Notes: generated by a model not told the origin, from the letters alone. Counted from the first letter of the stretch, positions 33,394-43,264 are shown. The stretch: 64,000 nt of DNA from Hoskinsella mucinilytica (GCF_045223415.1 NZ_JBEQZJ010000016.1:1-64000), one strand, 5' to 3'. Numbers and translations are program-made.

Positions 33394-34302
33394 ATGAAAA
33401 AGGAGTATGTCATATTTATATCAAATCATAATGTGCAGGTAATTAAGGGGTCCTGTGATCGTAATGATATGATCAAAGTAGATGATTATAAACAATATGA
33501 ATTAACTGAGGGATGTATGATCAATGGTATCATCACTGATGATCAACCAATCAAAGAAATTCTAGATACCATTAAGGGTAATGGTGTGAATAGCTGTCGT
33601 TTGGTCATTGATAGTGGTCAAATTATCGTGAAAAACATGAATATTCCAATATTAAAAGGAAAAGAAATTATAAAAATCGTACAAGATGAATTGGCTTCTG
33701 TAGAACAGGGTAATGAAGAAATGATTTATGATTATTCTGTGTTAAGAAAGAATTATGAAGATCAACCAGGAGGTGAAATCTTGTGTTGTTCATTAGAAAA
33801 GAAGCTTTTAACAAGTTATATTGATTTATTCTCAAGTGCAGGAATCATATTAACAACCGTAGATATTTCAGTGAATGCATTGATGAAGTTAACACAAGAG
33901 CTTCCAGATTTGGAACATCAAACTTATATCGTGTCTATCTTAGATGGAAACAATGTATCTAGTTATCTGTTTGAGGATAATCACTATACGTTCTCAAATC
34001 GTTCTAGATTGTTCTCAGAGCGTGGAACGAATGCATTTATCACAGAAATGAGTTCTAATATATCTCAATTGATTCAGTTTAATAAGTCGAAACGAAGTCT
34101 TTATACGATTGAAACAGCATATTTCTGTGGATTAGAGGATGAAGAAGAACCTATCATCTTTGATAATATAAGAAGATCTTTAAATATTAACGCAGAAACA
34201 TTTCCAGATTCTAAGGTCGTATATTTAACAGATAAAACATTAGAATATGATTTTAGATTGCATGATGCAGTATATCCAATAGGAAGTTTAATTAGAAAGT
34301 AA
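33394..34302 (+). CDS. pilM: PilM-like actin-fold pilus assembly protein
   Basis: 302-residue cytosolic protein in the position of PilM, just before PilN and PilO. The order of segments fits an actin-like ATPase (YDYSVLR, then VDISVNALMKL, then the late glycine region), but nucleotide-binding motifs are diverged. Expected to bind the N-terminal tail of PilN; that PilN starts with the sequence NKDINLLAVYK, which contains the INLL element PilM recognises, supports this. Recognition rests mostly on gene order. Confidence 0.72.
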   Translation: MKKEYVIFISNHNVQVIKGSCDRNDMIKVDDYKQYELTEGCMINGIITDDQPIKEILDTIKGNGVNSCRLVIDSGQIIVKNMNIPILKGKEIIKIVQDELASVEQGNEEMIYDYSVLRKNYEDQPGGEILCCSLEKKLLTSYIDLFSSAGIILTTVDISVNALMKLTQELPDLEHQTYIVSILDGNNVSSYLFEDNHYTFSNRSRLFSERGTNAFITEMSSNISQLIQFNKSKRSLYTIETAYFCGLEDEEEPIIFDNIRRSLNINAETFPDSKVVYLTDKTLEYDFRLHDAVYPIGSLIRK

Positions 34303-34312
34303 GGTGGTTTCC

Positions 34313-35047
34313 ATGGCGCAAAAACTAGCGAATAAAGATATCAATCTATTAGCGGTATATAAAATAAAAAGAGAACCATCAAAGTATGCTTCCTTGATCA
34401 AGGCACTTGCTTTCCCTGGTATTGCTGCTGTTGTATTTTTAACGATATTTGGTGTTCAGACATATCGTATTCATAATTTAAAGAGTGATACAGATAAAAT
34501 TAATAAAGAGGTAGCTGCTTTACAAGAACAAATGGCAAATGATCCTAATGCAGAAAAGCAGGCAAAATATATTGCTGATATGGCTACATTAACACAGTTA
34601 AAACAATTAAAAGAAGATTTGGAATCTTATCCGGAACTGAATCAGAATACCTTTGATCAAATTTTATTAGCTTCAGATTTGAATGTGGATGTAACTTCAT
34701 TCTCTTATGTAAGAGAATCCCAAGTAATTACGTTACAAATTCAAGGTATTTATGCCAATGATACTGAAAACTTTGTCAGAAGATTAAAAACAAGTGGGTT
34801 GTTCTCTAAAGTTGATTATAGTGGTTATTCTAAGGTAGAACAAACCATTCCTACTACAACAACCACAAATACAACGCAAAATACAGAAGACAATAAAACA
34901 AATGGCACAACAGGTAATGATGATGCATCAACACAGGCTTTGTTAGAGGCATTATTGAATATAAAGACAAACGGTAGTACAAATGAGACCCAACAGCCAC
35001 AGACAAGAACCATCTATACTTCTACTGTGCTGTGTACATTAAAGTAG
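34313..35047 (+). CDS. pilN: PilN-like pilus assembly protein
   Basis: Bitopic membrane protein. The short cytoplasmic tail has the conserved DINLL motif (about residue 9-13) that docks PilM; one transmembrane helix (about residues 33-55) and a coiled coil follow, then an extracytoplasmic ferredoxin-like domain (about 115-175) and a long Thr/Asn/Gln-rich low-complexity insert before the end. ATG 34313 follows AAGGTGG; upstream GTG 34304 overlaps that site. 244 residues. Confidence 0.8.
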   Translation: MAQKLANKDINLLAVYKIKREPSKYASLIKALAFPGIAAVVFLTIFGVQTYRIHNLKSDTDKINKEVAALQEQMANDPNAEKQAKYIADMATLTQLKQLKEDLESYPELNQNTFDQILLASDLNVDVTSFSYVRESQVITLQIQGIYANDTENFVRRLKTSGLFSKVDYSGYSKVEQTIPTTTTTNTTQNTEDNKTNGTTGNDDASTQALLEALLNIKTNGSTNETQQPQTRTIYTSTVLCTLK

Positions 35048-35056
35048 GTGAACACG

Positions 35057-35674
35057 ATGAATTCATTGTCAAAAAGAGAGAAAACACTGATTTATATTTT
35101 GATCTGTATGGTTGTTTTTATTGGTGGTTTATTGCTATTGGTATTGCCAACTTTTGAGAACTATTCAACTGCTAAGACGGCAAATGATGATGCAAAAGCA
35201 CAATTACAGATTACCAAAGCAAGTATGCCTGATTATTCCACTTTAGATGAAAATGTAACGAAATTAAAAAAAGAATTAAATGAGGTAAAGAAGTATTTCT
35301 ATAATGAAATGGATAAAGAAGACCTTGACCAAATCATTACTCAAATTGCGGTAGAGCATAATTTAATACCTGTAAACTTAAGCATGAGTGAGATTACAAG
35401 TGAAGAAGTGATGAGTTATGAAAATTATCTAGCTTCTCAAGCAAAAGAAACTACAACAACGGATAACAAAAATCAAAATGAAACTGCAATCACCAAAACA
35501 ACAAGCAAGGTGTATAGTGTTTCTTTATTGGTAGAAGGAAATGTTTTGGATGTTCAACGTTTGGTCAATGATGCGAACCAAACATATTCCATGAAAATTG
35601 CTTCAGTGCAATATTCAGAACAAGAAGAAGATGTAAAACAAATGACCATCACGTTTAAGATTTATATGATTTAA
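35057..35674 (+). CDS. pilO: PilO-like pilus assembly protein
   Basis: Bitopic membrane protein: short N-terminal cytoplasmic part, one transmembrane helix (about residues 9-32), coiled coil (about 45-90), and an extracytoplasmic alpha/beta domain interrupted by a Thr/Asn-rich loop. It pairs with PilN in known systems. ATG 35057 follows TAGGTGA; the GTG at 35048 overlaps the ribosome binding site. 205 residues. Confidence 0.78.
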   Translation: MNSLSKREKTLIYILICMVVFIGGLLLLVLPTFENYSTAKTANDDAKAQLQITKASMPDYSTLDENVTKLKKELNEVKKYFYNEMDKEDLDQIITQIAVEHNLIPVNLSMSEITSEEVMSYENYLASQAKETTTTDNKNQNETAITKTTSKVYSVSLLVEGNVLDVQRLVNDANQTYSMKIASVQYSEQEEDVKQMTITFKIYMI

Positions 35675-35687
35675 GTTAGGAGGTGCA

Positions 35688-36758
35688 ATGGATATGAAGA
35701 AGAATGAGAAAGGGTCTAGTCTTATTTTTGCTGTTGTTGTCATCATGGTGTTATCCATCGTAATTGCGGCAGCTTTGGCAATTTCTTATACTTACTATAA
35801 CAGATCCATTGCGAATAACAGTAAAAGGCAAGCGTATTTAACTGCGAAAAGTGTGCTTAATAATGTCGTTGATAATATTGTGTCTGAAAAAAATACAAAT
35901 GGAACCTATAGTTCTTTAATTCCTTCAGATGCAGGTGATATTAGTTACTCGATTTCAGATTTTCCTGCTGAAATGGGAACAGTGAAAAGTATAGAGTTTG
36001 CAAAGAGTCTAGAGAAAGATGAAAAAGATCTTGAAATAGAAAAAGTAACAATATCTGTTTCTGCAATATATGGTGATAAAGAAAAAACGATAAATGCAGA
36101 TTTAAAACGATATGCAGATAAATACTCAAATTGGCAATTGATAAAGTATTATGAGGGAGAAGTATCAACAAAGTTAAATAAAAATGTAGAAAATGCAGAA
36201 AAGATGCTTTCTTATGCTAATGAGTTAACAGACTTATTTAATAAAACTGGAAAAAATGATCTATGGAGAAAAGAATTAAAATATGATGATTTCGAAAACG
36301 GGACTCTATCAAAAGAATACGAAAAGTGTGAAGAGTACGAAAAAGGTTTTTTTGATAATAAATTAATGTATAATGATGCTTTACTAAGAAAATTTATCTT
36401 TTATGCATATTATGAGAAAAATTTTGATGAGTTTATAGTGTCAGAAGTTAAAAGCGATATTAGCAAAGAAGCTAAAGATTTTATAAATAAAAATAAATAT
36501 ATCGTAATTCCTAAATATCCACATTCAGATAATTCTCCAGTTATTATATATGCTGATATTGATTTTGCCTTAGAAGGCGGTTCTTGGAAAACAAGAACGC
36601 AATTGATATACAATCCACAAGAAAAAGCTTGGTATTATTTATACAAAGCTATAATGCCTACGTATTTTGATGGAAGTGGTGGGGCAGCTCAAAAAAAATG
36701 GGATGATTTTGTAAAAGATGTTTTACACAATAGTGATAAAGCAGAAAGAATAACATAG
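35688..36758 (+). CDS. PilX-like pilus accessory protein
   Basis: 356 residues. Starts NEKGSSLIFAVVVIMVLSIV, the N-terminal pattern of PilX-type proteins, where a long hydrophobic helix follows a short charged leader; the +5 Glu of true prepilins is missing. The exported remainder is Lys/Asp/Tyr-rich with no known fold. From here to about 39.2 kb the DNA is distinctly more AT-rich than the pil genes on either side. AGGAGGTG precedes ATG 35688; ATG 35694 is also possible. Confidence 0.65.
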   Translation: MDMKKNEKGSSLIFAVVVIMVLSIVIAAALAISYTYYNRSIANNSKRQAYLTAKSVLNNVVDNIVSEKNTNGTYSSLIPSDAGDISYSISDFPAEMGTVKSIEFAKSLEKDEKDLEIEKVTISVSAIYGDKEKTINADLKRYADKYSNWQLIKYYEGEVSTKLNKNVENAEKMLSYANELTDLFNKTGKNDLWRKELKYDDFENGTLSKEYEKCEEYEKGFFDNKLMYNDALLRKFIFYAYYEKNFDEFIVSEVKSDISKEAKDFINKNKYIVIPKYPHSDNSPVIIYADIDFALEGGSWKTRTQLIYNPQEKAWYYLYKAIMPTYFDGSGGAAQKKWDDFVKDVLHNSDKAERIT

Positions 36759-36775
36759 AAGGGAGAGACGTAGAT

Positions 36776-37753
36776 ATGAATAAAAAAGGATATACTTTGA
36801 TTGAAGTAATCGTCAGTATTATGATTCTATCTATTGCCTCTATTACATTAGCAGGTACGTTTACTAGTGTAATTCATTTTATGAGTAAATCTAATAATGT
36901 AAAAAATGCTAGTGATTCAATGTATGAGACTATTGAAAGCAATAAGAATGATATTGCAAATGTAACAATAAAATCTAATAAAAAGATTGATTATAAAATA
37001 CATGGCACTGAAGATATTTTAGTTCAAGGTGACATGATGGAGTATTCATCTTCTATAACCGATGAAATATCATTAAAAGCAATCCAAAATAAGAATGATA
37101 AACTTCCTAGATTGAAGGAAAATGAAACATATTATCAAAAACTAATGAATGATGTTAAGCGACTAATAGAAGAAAAAGACAAATTAGAGGTTTCAAATAA
37201 AGCGGTATGCGATAATAGTGGTAATAACGCTTGTGTTTTAGATAAACTAAATATCGGAGAGAATCAAGAATTTTATAATGAATTTCCGCAAAGATTACTT
37301 CCAAATGCATTGAAAGGAACGAAATATTATATTAGACTTTATTATCCATGGGAAAAAAAGAATAATGGAACAGTTCCTCATCAAGGGGCTTTGATCTACC
37401 TAAGTAAATATAACAAAGCTTTCATGGATCCTGATTCTGATGGTGAAGTTGAAACGATAAACATTGTTTATGTATATGATGTAGGCGATGAGAGTGAGGA
37501 AAATGATAAGGATAAAATAGGAAGATGGTATTATAATCCTAGTAGTAATATAAAAATAAAAAGCTCATCAAAAAACAAATTAGTGGATTATGCAAATTTT
37601 TCATTAGTTGGTGAAAATGGTAATTATAGCATGTTTTATAATTGGAACACTTTTAGAAGTTCGGTATTAGATGTAAAGTCTAATTGGAAAGAATTAAACA
37701 TCAATGCAGTATTTGAAGAATATTTAACTGATAGCGAAAGTTTATGGAAATAA
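36776..37753 (+). CDS. Minor type IV prepilin
   Basis: Class-III prepilin signal NKKG|YTLIEVIVSIMILSIASI with Glu at +5, then a 290-residue exported domain of unknown fold. The domain carries a cysteine pair (AVCDNSGNNAC, about residues 142-151) that could form a disulfide. 325 residues, much larger than the major pilin, as expected of tip-located minor pilins. AT-rich codon use. No known adhesive module recognised. Confidence 0.82.
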   Translation: MNKKGYTLIEVIVSIMILSIASITLAGTFTSVIHFMSKSNNVKNASDSMYETIESNKNDIANVTIKSNKKIDYKIHGTEDILVQGDMMEYSSSITDEISLKAIQNKNDKLPRLKENETYYQKLMNDVKRLIEEKDKLEVSNKAVCDNSGNNACVLDKLNIGENQEFYNEFPQRLLPNALKGTKYYIRLYYPWEKKNNGTVPHQGALIYLSKYNKAFMDPDSDGEVETINIVYVYDVGDESEENDKDKIGRWYYNPSSNIKIKSSSKNKLVDYANFSLVGENGNYSMFYNWNTFRSSVLDVKSNWKELNINAVFEEYLTDSESLWK

Positions 37754-37771
37754 AGTGAGGAGGTAGTAGGA

Positions 37772-39217
37772 ATGGCTATAAAGAAAAATGAAGGATTTAC
37801 CTTAATTGAAATCATAGTTTCTTTAATGATTGCTTCTATTGCAATGGTTATTGCTACATCTCTAATTTTAAATTCAATGGGATATTTTAATAAAACTGCA
37901 ATAAGTGATAACGATAAACAAATATTAGATGGTGTTAGAGATTATATTCAAACTGAACTTATCTACGCAAGTGAGGTAAGAATTTCAGAATCATATCCTG
38001 TTAAAGAAGATGGTACTATAGATGAAGGATGGCACTATTTATTCGTAAAAGATAATGCACTGTATAAAGATAATGATTGTGAAACAGATTTTACAAAAGC
38101 TAATAAAGTGTATGGAGATGATTTTTATAATCGACGAAAACTGTTTATTGATGCTCGAGGCTTTGATGAATATAGAGTTGATTTCAATTTATATTTAACT
38201 TCACAAAGTGGCCAAGTAAGTGATTATAACAATAAATATGTATATAAGACTTCAACTACAATCGAATTACTGAATATGAAAAATTATATAACGCATAAGG
38301 GAGGAACTAGTTTTTTAAAACAAAGTAGTTACTCGAAACTAGAAAATTCATCTACTTATACAGGATATAAAGTGTTTTATAAAAAAGATGATTTGACTAT
38401 GTCAAGCCCTGTAGGAGATACAATCGCATGTAAAAATGAAAAAAATTCAAAGGGAGAATGGAAAGCAGATACTGAATATAAGCCTGGAGAATTTGTGGAA
38501 TATCCAAGTAATAGTGAAAAATGGTATGTTGCATTATATAAAACTACGAAGGGTGATCGACCGGATATAAATACCTCTGGGTCATGGAAAAATGCATTAC
38601 TTGAATGGCATCCTGCTAGTAGTTATCTGAAAGATGATATTGTGACCTATAATGGAAAATATTATCAATGTAGAGAAGATTATAAATATGATTGGACTTT
38701 TGGTAGCGGTAAAACGATGCCAGGAGTAGGGAATTTATGGGGAATATTAGCGGATAAAGAGAATTTGCCACAACAAAAATGTATCGTTGTTCCTTCTGGT
38801 GATAAAACGGTTGGAGGAGAGAAAGATAGGTGTCCAGGAAAAGAAAAGGAATGGAAAAGTGGAGTAGAATATAATCCAGGAGATTATGTCAAAATGATAG
38901 AAAATGGTGAGGTTGTTTGGTATAGATATGTAAAAAATGAATCTCAAACATATGAAATGATGATGGAAACTTCTGAGCCAGGAAATGTGGTTGGTTCTAA
39001 TATCCCATGGAAAAGAATCGATATGAATTGGAATACACAATCGCTTTATTTCATAGGAGATATTGTATTATTTGATAAAGTATATTATAAAGCTAAAATA
39101 AATTATGTCCATGGAGCCTGGAATCCTACAGTGCAGACTGCTTGGGATGAAATAGGAGATAGTTTAGACGAAGAAACAGAGCCAAGATGTATTATTTATA
39201 AAGAGGAAGGGTCTTGA
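37772..39217 (+). CDS. Minor type IV prepilin with four CBM5/12-like carbohydrate-binding repeats
   Basis: Class-III prepilin signal KNEG|FTLIEIIVSLMIASIAMV, then a pilin domain to about residue 220. The C-terminal half holds four repeats with the CBM5/12 (chitin-binding type 3) signature W-x(5)-Y-x-x-G/D-D/E-x-V-x-Y/F...W-Y/Y-Y: about residues 230-277 (WKADTEYKPGEFVEY), 279-328 (WHPASSYLKDDIVTYNGKYY), 361-414 (WKSGVEYNPGDYVKM) and 420-466 (WNTQSLYFIGDIVLFDKVYY). Such modules bind chitin or related GlcNAc glycans, so this is probably a glycan-binding pilus tip. Repeat calls are by pattern; the link of CBM repeats to a prepilin signal is directly visible. Confidence 0.8.
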   Translation: MAIKKNEGFTLIEIIVSLMIASIAMVIATSLILNSMGYFNKTAISDNDKQILDGVRDYIQTELIYASEVRISESYPVKEDGTIDEGWHYLFVKDNALYKDNDCETDFTKANKVYGDDFYNRRKLFIDARGFDEYRVDFNLYLTSQSGQVSDYNNKYVYKTSTTIELLNMKNYITHKGGTSFLKQSSYSKLENSSTYTGYKVFYKKDDLTMSSPVGDTIACKNEKNSKGEWKADTEYKPGEFVEYPSNSEKWYVALYKTTKGDRPDINTSGSWKNALLEWHPASSYLKDDIVTYNGKYYQCREDYKYDWTFGSGKTMPGVGNLWGILADKENLPQQKCIVVPSGDKTVGGEKDRCPGKEKEWKSGVEYNPGDYVKMIENGEVVWYRYVKNESQTYEMMMETSEPGNVVGSNIPWKRIDMNWNTQSLYFIGDIVLFDKVYYKAKINYVHGAWNPTVQTAWDEIGDSLDEETEPRCIIYKEEGS

Positions 39218-39221
39218 TGTT

Positions 39222-40895
39222 ATGAAAAATATACCAATAGGAGAAGTGCTAAAGGAGTATGGTTATATTAGTGAAGACCAGCTTCAGGTAGCGTTGGCAG
39301 AACAGAAGAAAGATAGAAGTAAGCGATTGGGACAGCATTTGATTGATTTAGGATTTATCAGTGAGAAACAGATGTTGATGGCATTGAGTGATAAGCTGAA
39401 TGAGCCAATCGTGGATTTAAGTACTACCAACATTGAGGTGGAGGCTGTTTCTAGGATTCCGAAAGCGTTGGCGTTGAAGTATGATTTGATTGCGATAACC
39501 GAACAGAATGGGGTATTAACGGTAATTACAAGCGATCCTTTGAATTTCTATGGCATTGAGGATATTCGTCAGGTTACCGGTATGAATTTATCTATTGGTG
39601 TTTGTGAGAAGAAGGAAATTCTTAAGGCAATTGATTATTACTATGCGGAAATCAAGGCAAGAGAGGCAGCGAATGTTGCTAATCAAAATGTGACATCTTT
39701 TGAATTTAATGAAGAGGAGTTGTTTGATTCTGAGACAGATGATACGCCGATCGTAAAGCTGTTTAATAGCTTGTTGAGTCGTGGTTATAATAGTAATGCA
39801 TCAGATATCCATATAGAGGCGTATGAAGATAAGACCATGGTTCGTATGAGAATTGATGGTATGATCGTTGATTATGTTCAATTGGCGAAAAATTTACATG
39901 CATCTTTGATCGTTCGTATTAAGATCATGTCAAATATGGATATCGCAGAGAAGCGTTTACCACAAGATGGGCATTTTGTGACTACGGTTGATGGCATTAA
40001 GATGAATTTGCGTGTTAGTATCATTCCTACCAGTTATGGTGAAAAAGCAGTACTTCGTTTCTTGAATAGTAATACATCAATTCGAAATGATAAGACGTAT
40101 GGTATGATCAAGGAAAATTATGAGAAGGTTTGTAAGATGTTGGAGATGCCACATGGTATCATCTATTTTACTGGTCCTACGGGAAGTGGTAAGACAACAA
40201 CATTGTATATGATATTAGAGACGCTTGCGAAACGTCAGGTAAATATCTCTACCATTGAGGATCCTGTGGAGAAAAACATTGAACGATGTAATCAGATGCA
40301 GATCAATACTATGGCTGGTTTAACGTTTGAGAAAGGATTAAGGGCATTGTTACGTCAGGATCCGGATGTGATTCTTGTTGGGGAAACACGTGATGGGGAG
40401 ACTGCTAGTATTTCTGTTCGTGCAGCGATTACGGGGCATCTTGTATTAAGTTCTCTTCATACCAATGATGCGATCTCGACGATCGTTCGTTTGGAGGATA
40501 TGGGAGTTGAGCCATTTATGGTCGCTAACTCTTTGGTTGGAAGTATTTCTCAGCGATTGGTTAAGACGATTTGTCCTCATTGTAAGGAAGAAATCAATAC
40601 AACAGAAATGGATCGCATGGTTTTAGGTCAGGATGTTAAGAAAATTTATAAGGGTGCTGGTTGTCATTTGTGTAATCACACTGGTTATAAAGGAAGAACA
40701 GCAATTCATGAGGTCATTGTGATCAATAAAGATATCAGAAAAATGATCAGTGCTCGTGCAGAGTTGGATGATATTTATGAATATGTGAAGAAGACACAAA
40801 ATCTTAAGACCTTAAGAGATCAGGCTGTGGATTATGTGAAACAAGGAATCACAACAATGGATGAATTATACAAGATCACAAGTTATCTTGATTAG
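39222..40895 (+). CDS. pilB: Pilus assembly ATPase PilB
   Basis: Hexameric secretion ATPase (GspE/PilB) that powers pilus extension. N-terminal MshEN-type domain (about residues 1-150, EVLKEYGYISEDQLQVALAEQ), Walker A GPTGSGKTTTLY, Asp and His boxes, Walker B-like RQDPDVILVGETRDGETA, and the four-cysteine zinc motif CPHC...CHLCNHTGYKGR that separates PilB from PilT. 557 residues. Ribosome binding site GAGGAAGGG, 4 bp after the minor pilin stop. Confidence 0.96.
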   Translation: MKNIPIGEVLKEYGYISEDQLQVALAEQKKDRSKRLGQHLIDLGFISEKQMLMALSDKLNEPIVDLSTTNIEVEAVSRIPKALALKYDLIAITEQNGVLTVITSDPLNFYGIEDIRQVTGMNLSIGVCEKKEILKAIDYYYAEIKAREAANVANQNVTSFEFNEEELFDSETDDTPIVKLFNSLLSRGYNSNASDIHIEAYEDKTMVRMRIDGMIVDYVQLAKNLHASLIVRIKIMSNMDIAEKRLPQDGHFVTTVDGIKMNLRVSIIPTSYGEKAVLRFLNSNTSIRNDKTYGMIKENYEKVCKMLEMPHGIIYFTGPTGSGKTTTLYMILETLAKRQVNISTIEDPVEKNIERCNQMQINTMAGLTFEKGLRALLRQDPDVILVGETRDGETASISVRAAITGHLVLSSLHTNDAISTIVRLEDMGVEPFMVANSLVGSISQRLVKTICPHCKEEINTTEMDRMVLGQDVKKIYKGAGCHLCNHTGYKGRTAIHEVIVINKDIRKMISARAELDDIYEYVKKTQNLKTLRDQAVDYVKQGITTMDELYKITSYLD

Positions 40896-40903
40896 GAGAG
40901 TCT

Positions 40904-41959
40904 ATGAATACAATGTTAGATGAAATGATTTCATTTGCGAGAATGAATAAGTGTAGTGATTTACATTTACAGGTGGGTGGTGCGCCTATCATTCGTAAGA
41001 ATGGGAAATTGATGGAGTATCCTGGGAATATCAATGATACACAGACCATGGAAATGATCTTGTCTATGGTGGATGATGAAATGATGGAGCGAATGAAGCA
41101 AGGGAAAGATCTTGACTTTACGTATGTCACTGCCGGTAATAATCGACAAAGGGTAAATGTATATCGTCAACAGGGAAAGCTTTGTGCGGCGCTTCGTATC
41201 ATCAATGATGAGATATTGACCTTAGATCAGTTACAGATGCCTGAGGTGTTTAAAAAGCTTGCGATGGAGCCGAGAGGATTGGTTCTTGTGACTGGTCCTA
41301 CGGGAAGTGGTAAGTCTACTACATTAGCTGCAGTCATTGATTATGTCAATGAACATAAAGATTGTCATATCTTAACGATAGAAGATCCAATTGAGTATGT
41401 ATATCAATCTAAGAAGGCAATGATTCATCAGCGTGAAATTGAGGCGGATGTGGATTCTTTTGATACAGCGCTTCGTTCTGCCTTACGTGAAGATCCGGAT
41501 GTTATTTTAGTAGGGGAGATGCGTGATTATGAAACGATCAGTGCGGTCATTACCTTAGCGGAAACAGGGCATTTGGTGTTTAGTACGTTGCATACCATTG
41601 GGGCAGCTAAAACAATTGATCGTATCATTGATGTGTTCCCTCAACATAAGCAAGCACAGATTCGTATGCAGTTGGCGGGTATTTTAAAGGCGGTAGTGAC
41701 ACAACAATTGTTACCGACGATGGATGGTACAGGAAGATGTGCTGCTTTGGAAATCATGACTTGTACCGATGCAGTAAGTGCCATGATTCGTGAGAGCAAG
41801 GTGCATCAAATTAATTCTTTGATTCAAACAGGGATGAAAGAAGGTATGCAAACGTTGAATTTCTCTTTGGCACAACTTGTAAGAAGTGGTAAGGTAGATA
41901 AGGAAACGGCTAAGAAATATAGTGATGATCCAAATGAGTTGATGCAATATCTCATGTAA
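40904..41959 (+). CDS. pilT: Pilus retraction ATPase PilT
   Basis: Retraction ATPase. Walker A GPTGSGKSTTLA, REDPDVILVGEMRDYETI, GHLVFSTLHT and the C-terminal region lacking the zinc motif mark PilT rather than PilB. 351 residues, normal length. Its presence means the pilus can be pulled back, allowing twitching movement, drawing bound substrate to the cell, or DNA uptake. Last gene of the operon, before a bidirectional terminator. Confidence 0.96.
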   Translation: MNTMLDEMISFARMNKCSDLHLQVGGAPIIRKNGKLMEYPGNINDTQTMEMILSMVDDEMMERMKQGKDLDFTYVTAGNNRQRVNVYRQQGKLCAALRIINDEILTLDQLQMPEVFKKLAMEPRGLVLVTGPTGSGKSTTLAAVIDYVNEHKDCHILTIEDPIEYVYQSKKAMIHQREIEADVDSFDTALRSALREDPDVILVGEMRDYETISAVITLAETGHLVFSTLHTIGAAKTIDRIIDVFPQHKQAQIRMQLAGILKAVVTQQLLPTMDGTGRCAALEIMTCTDAVSAMIRESKVHQINSLIQTGMKEGMQTLNFSLAQLVRSGKVDKETAKKYSDDPNELMQYLM

Positions 41960-41966
41960 AGATAAG

Positions 41967-41993
41967 AAAAAGACAGGGAATGCCTGTCTTTTT
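41967..41993. terminator. Bidirectional terminator between pilT and the aminotransferase gene
   Basis: AAAAGACAGG (41968-41977) and CCTGTCTTTT (41983-41992) form a perfect stem with A and T runs on both sides, serving the two converging genes. Confidence 0.88.
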
Positions 41994-43128
41994 ATAAGGA
42001 AAGAGCTTGTAGGAATTGTTGTTTCATATGACAAGATAATGGGAAGTTTTGTTTCTCTAGACAGCTTTGTAAGGCTTCTAGGGTAGCTGCGACATCTTCG
42101 ACATTGGCATTTTCTCCCATATGACCAATACGTATGACCTTATCTTTGAGATAAGAGAAACAACCACTGATCATGATTTGATGATCTTTGATCATGTCAT
42201 TTAGTAGTGTAGAAGAGGATACGTTGTTTGGTACTTCGATGACGGTTACGGTATTTGCAAAGTCTTGATTGAGATATAAGGTCAAACCTGCTTTGGTAAG
42301 GGCAGTTCTTGTGGCTTTGGCAATGCGATGATGACGTTTGACGATGTCTGGTTCCTCGATGATGTTTTGTACTGCTACCGCAAGTCCTTCGATATCGGAT
42401 ATCGGCATCGTATAAGGAAACCATTGTTCCTTTAATACGTTTTTGAAATTCAATAGATTGACATAAAATCCGGCAATCGGTGTTTTGCGTTGTTCCATCT
42501 TCTTCCATGCGGCCTCACTGATCGTAACAAGGGTTAATCCCGGTGGCACGCTCAATGCCTTTTGAGAACCTCCACAAAGGATATCGATATGAGCTTGGTC
42601 TATATTCACTTCTTCGCCGATCATACCTGCGACACTGTCTACGATACTTAGGATACCATAGCTTGAAAGCATGCGGCAGATGCCGGTAATATCATTACAA
42701 ACGCCACTTGGTGTATCTACATGTACAAGCGTTGCGTAAGCAAAGTCATGGTCTTTTTCTAAAAAGACATGTAAATCGTTTAGATCGATTCCTTTTTGTT
42801 TGTCTCCATGGAAAAAAGTGACTTCTCCTTGATACATTCGAACAAAATCCGCAAAGCCTTCTGCGAAGACTCCGTTTTCAATGACCAAGACACGATCATT
42901 TGGTTCATTTAATGAAGCAACAGCGGCTTCTAAACCGAGGATTCCTTCTCCGGATAAGATATGGGTAGTATTGGTTGTATGTAAGAGACTACTGATTTTC
43001 TTACAAGTATCTTCATATGTTATGAAAAATGCAGGATCTAAATCAGGGTTGGTACAAATGGTACTTCTTGCTTGACGCACATTTTCTCGTACCTGAGTAG
43101 GCCCGGCGCTCATGATTTTTAACATCAT
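41992..43128 (-). CDS. Class V aminotransferase (alanine-glyoxylate / PucG-like)
   Basis: PLP-dependent aminotransferase of 378 residues. Start MSAGPTQVRENVRQA and HVDTPSGVCND are typical of serine/alanine-glyoxylate aminotransferases. PLP lysine lies in CGGSQKALSVPPGL (about residue 196). Possible activities: alanine- or serine-glyoxylate transamination, or (S)-ureidoglycine-glyoxylate (PucG); the neighbours do not decide. AAGGAGG precedes the ATG at 43128. Converges with the pilus operon. Confidence 0.85.
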   Translation of the reverse strand: MMLKIMSAGPTQVRENVRQARSTICTNPDLDPAFFITYEDTCKKISSLLHTTNTTHILSGEGILGLEAAVASLNEPNDRVLVIENGVFAEGFADFVRMYQGEVTFFHGDKQKGIDLNDLHVFLEKDHDFAYATLVHVDTPSGVCNDITGICRMLSSYGILSIVDSVAGMIGEEVNIDQAHIDILCGGSQKALSVPPGLTLVTISEAAWKKMEQRKTPIAGFYVNLLNFKNVLKEQWFPYTMPISDIEGLAVAVQNIIEEPDIVKRHHRIAKATRTALTKAGLTLYLNQDFANTVTVIEVPNNVSSSTLLNDMIKDHQIMISGCFSYLKDKVIRIGHMGENANVEDVAATLEALQSCLEKQNFPLSCHMKQQFLQALSL

Positions 43129-43235
43129 TTATTCCTCCTTTTGATTTGTGTATCATGATACACCATTTTTTTGGAAGATGCATCAATTTTTGGTAAAAAG
43201 CTGTCAAAAAGGGAGAGACAAAATCGAAAAAGTGC

Positions 43236-43264
43236 TTGTAAAGGATAGACAAATTGGGTATAAT
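43236..43264 (+). promoter_or_regulatory. Promoter of pheST
   Basis: TTGTAA (43236-43241), 17 bp, TATAAT (43259-43264), directly ahead of the T-box leader. Confidence 0.7.
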
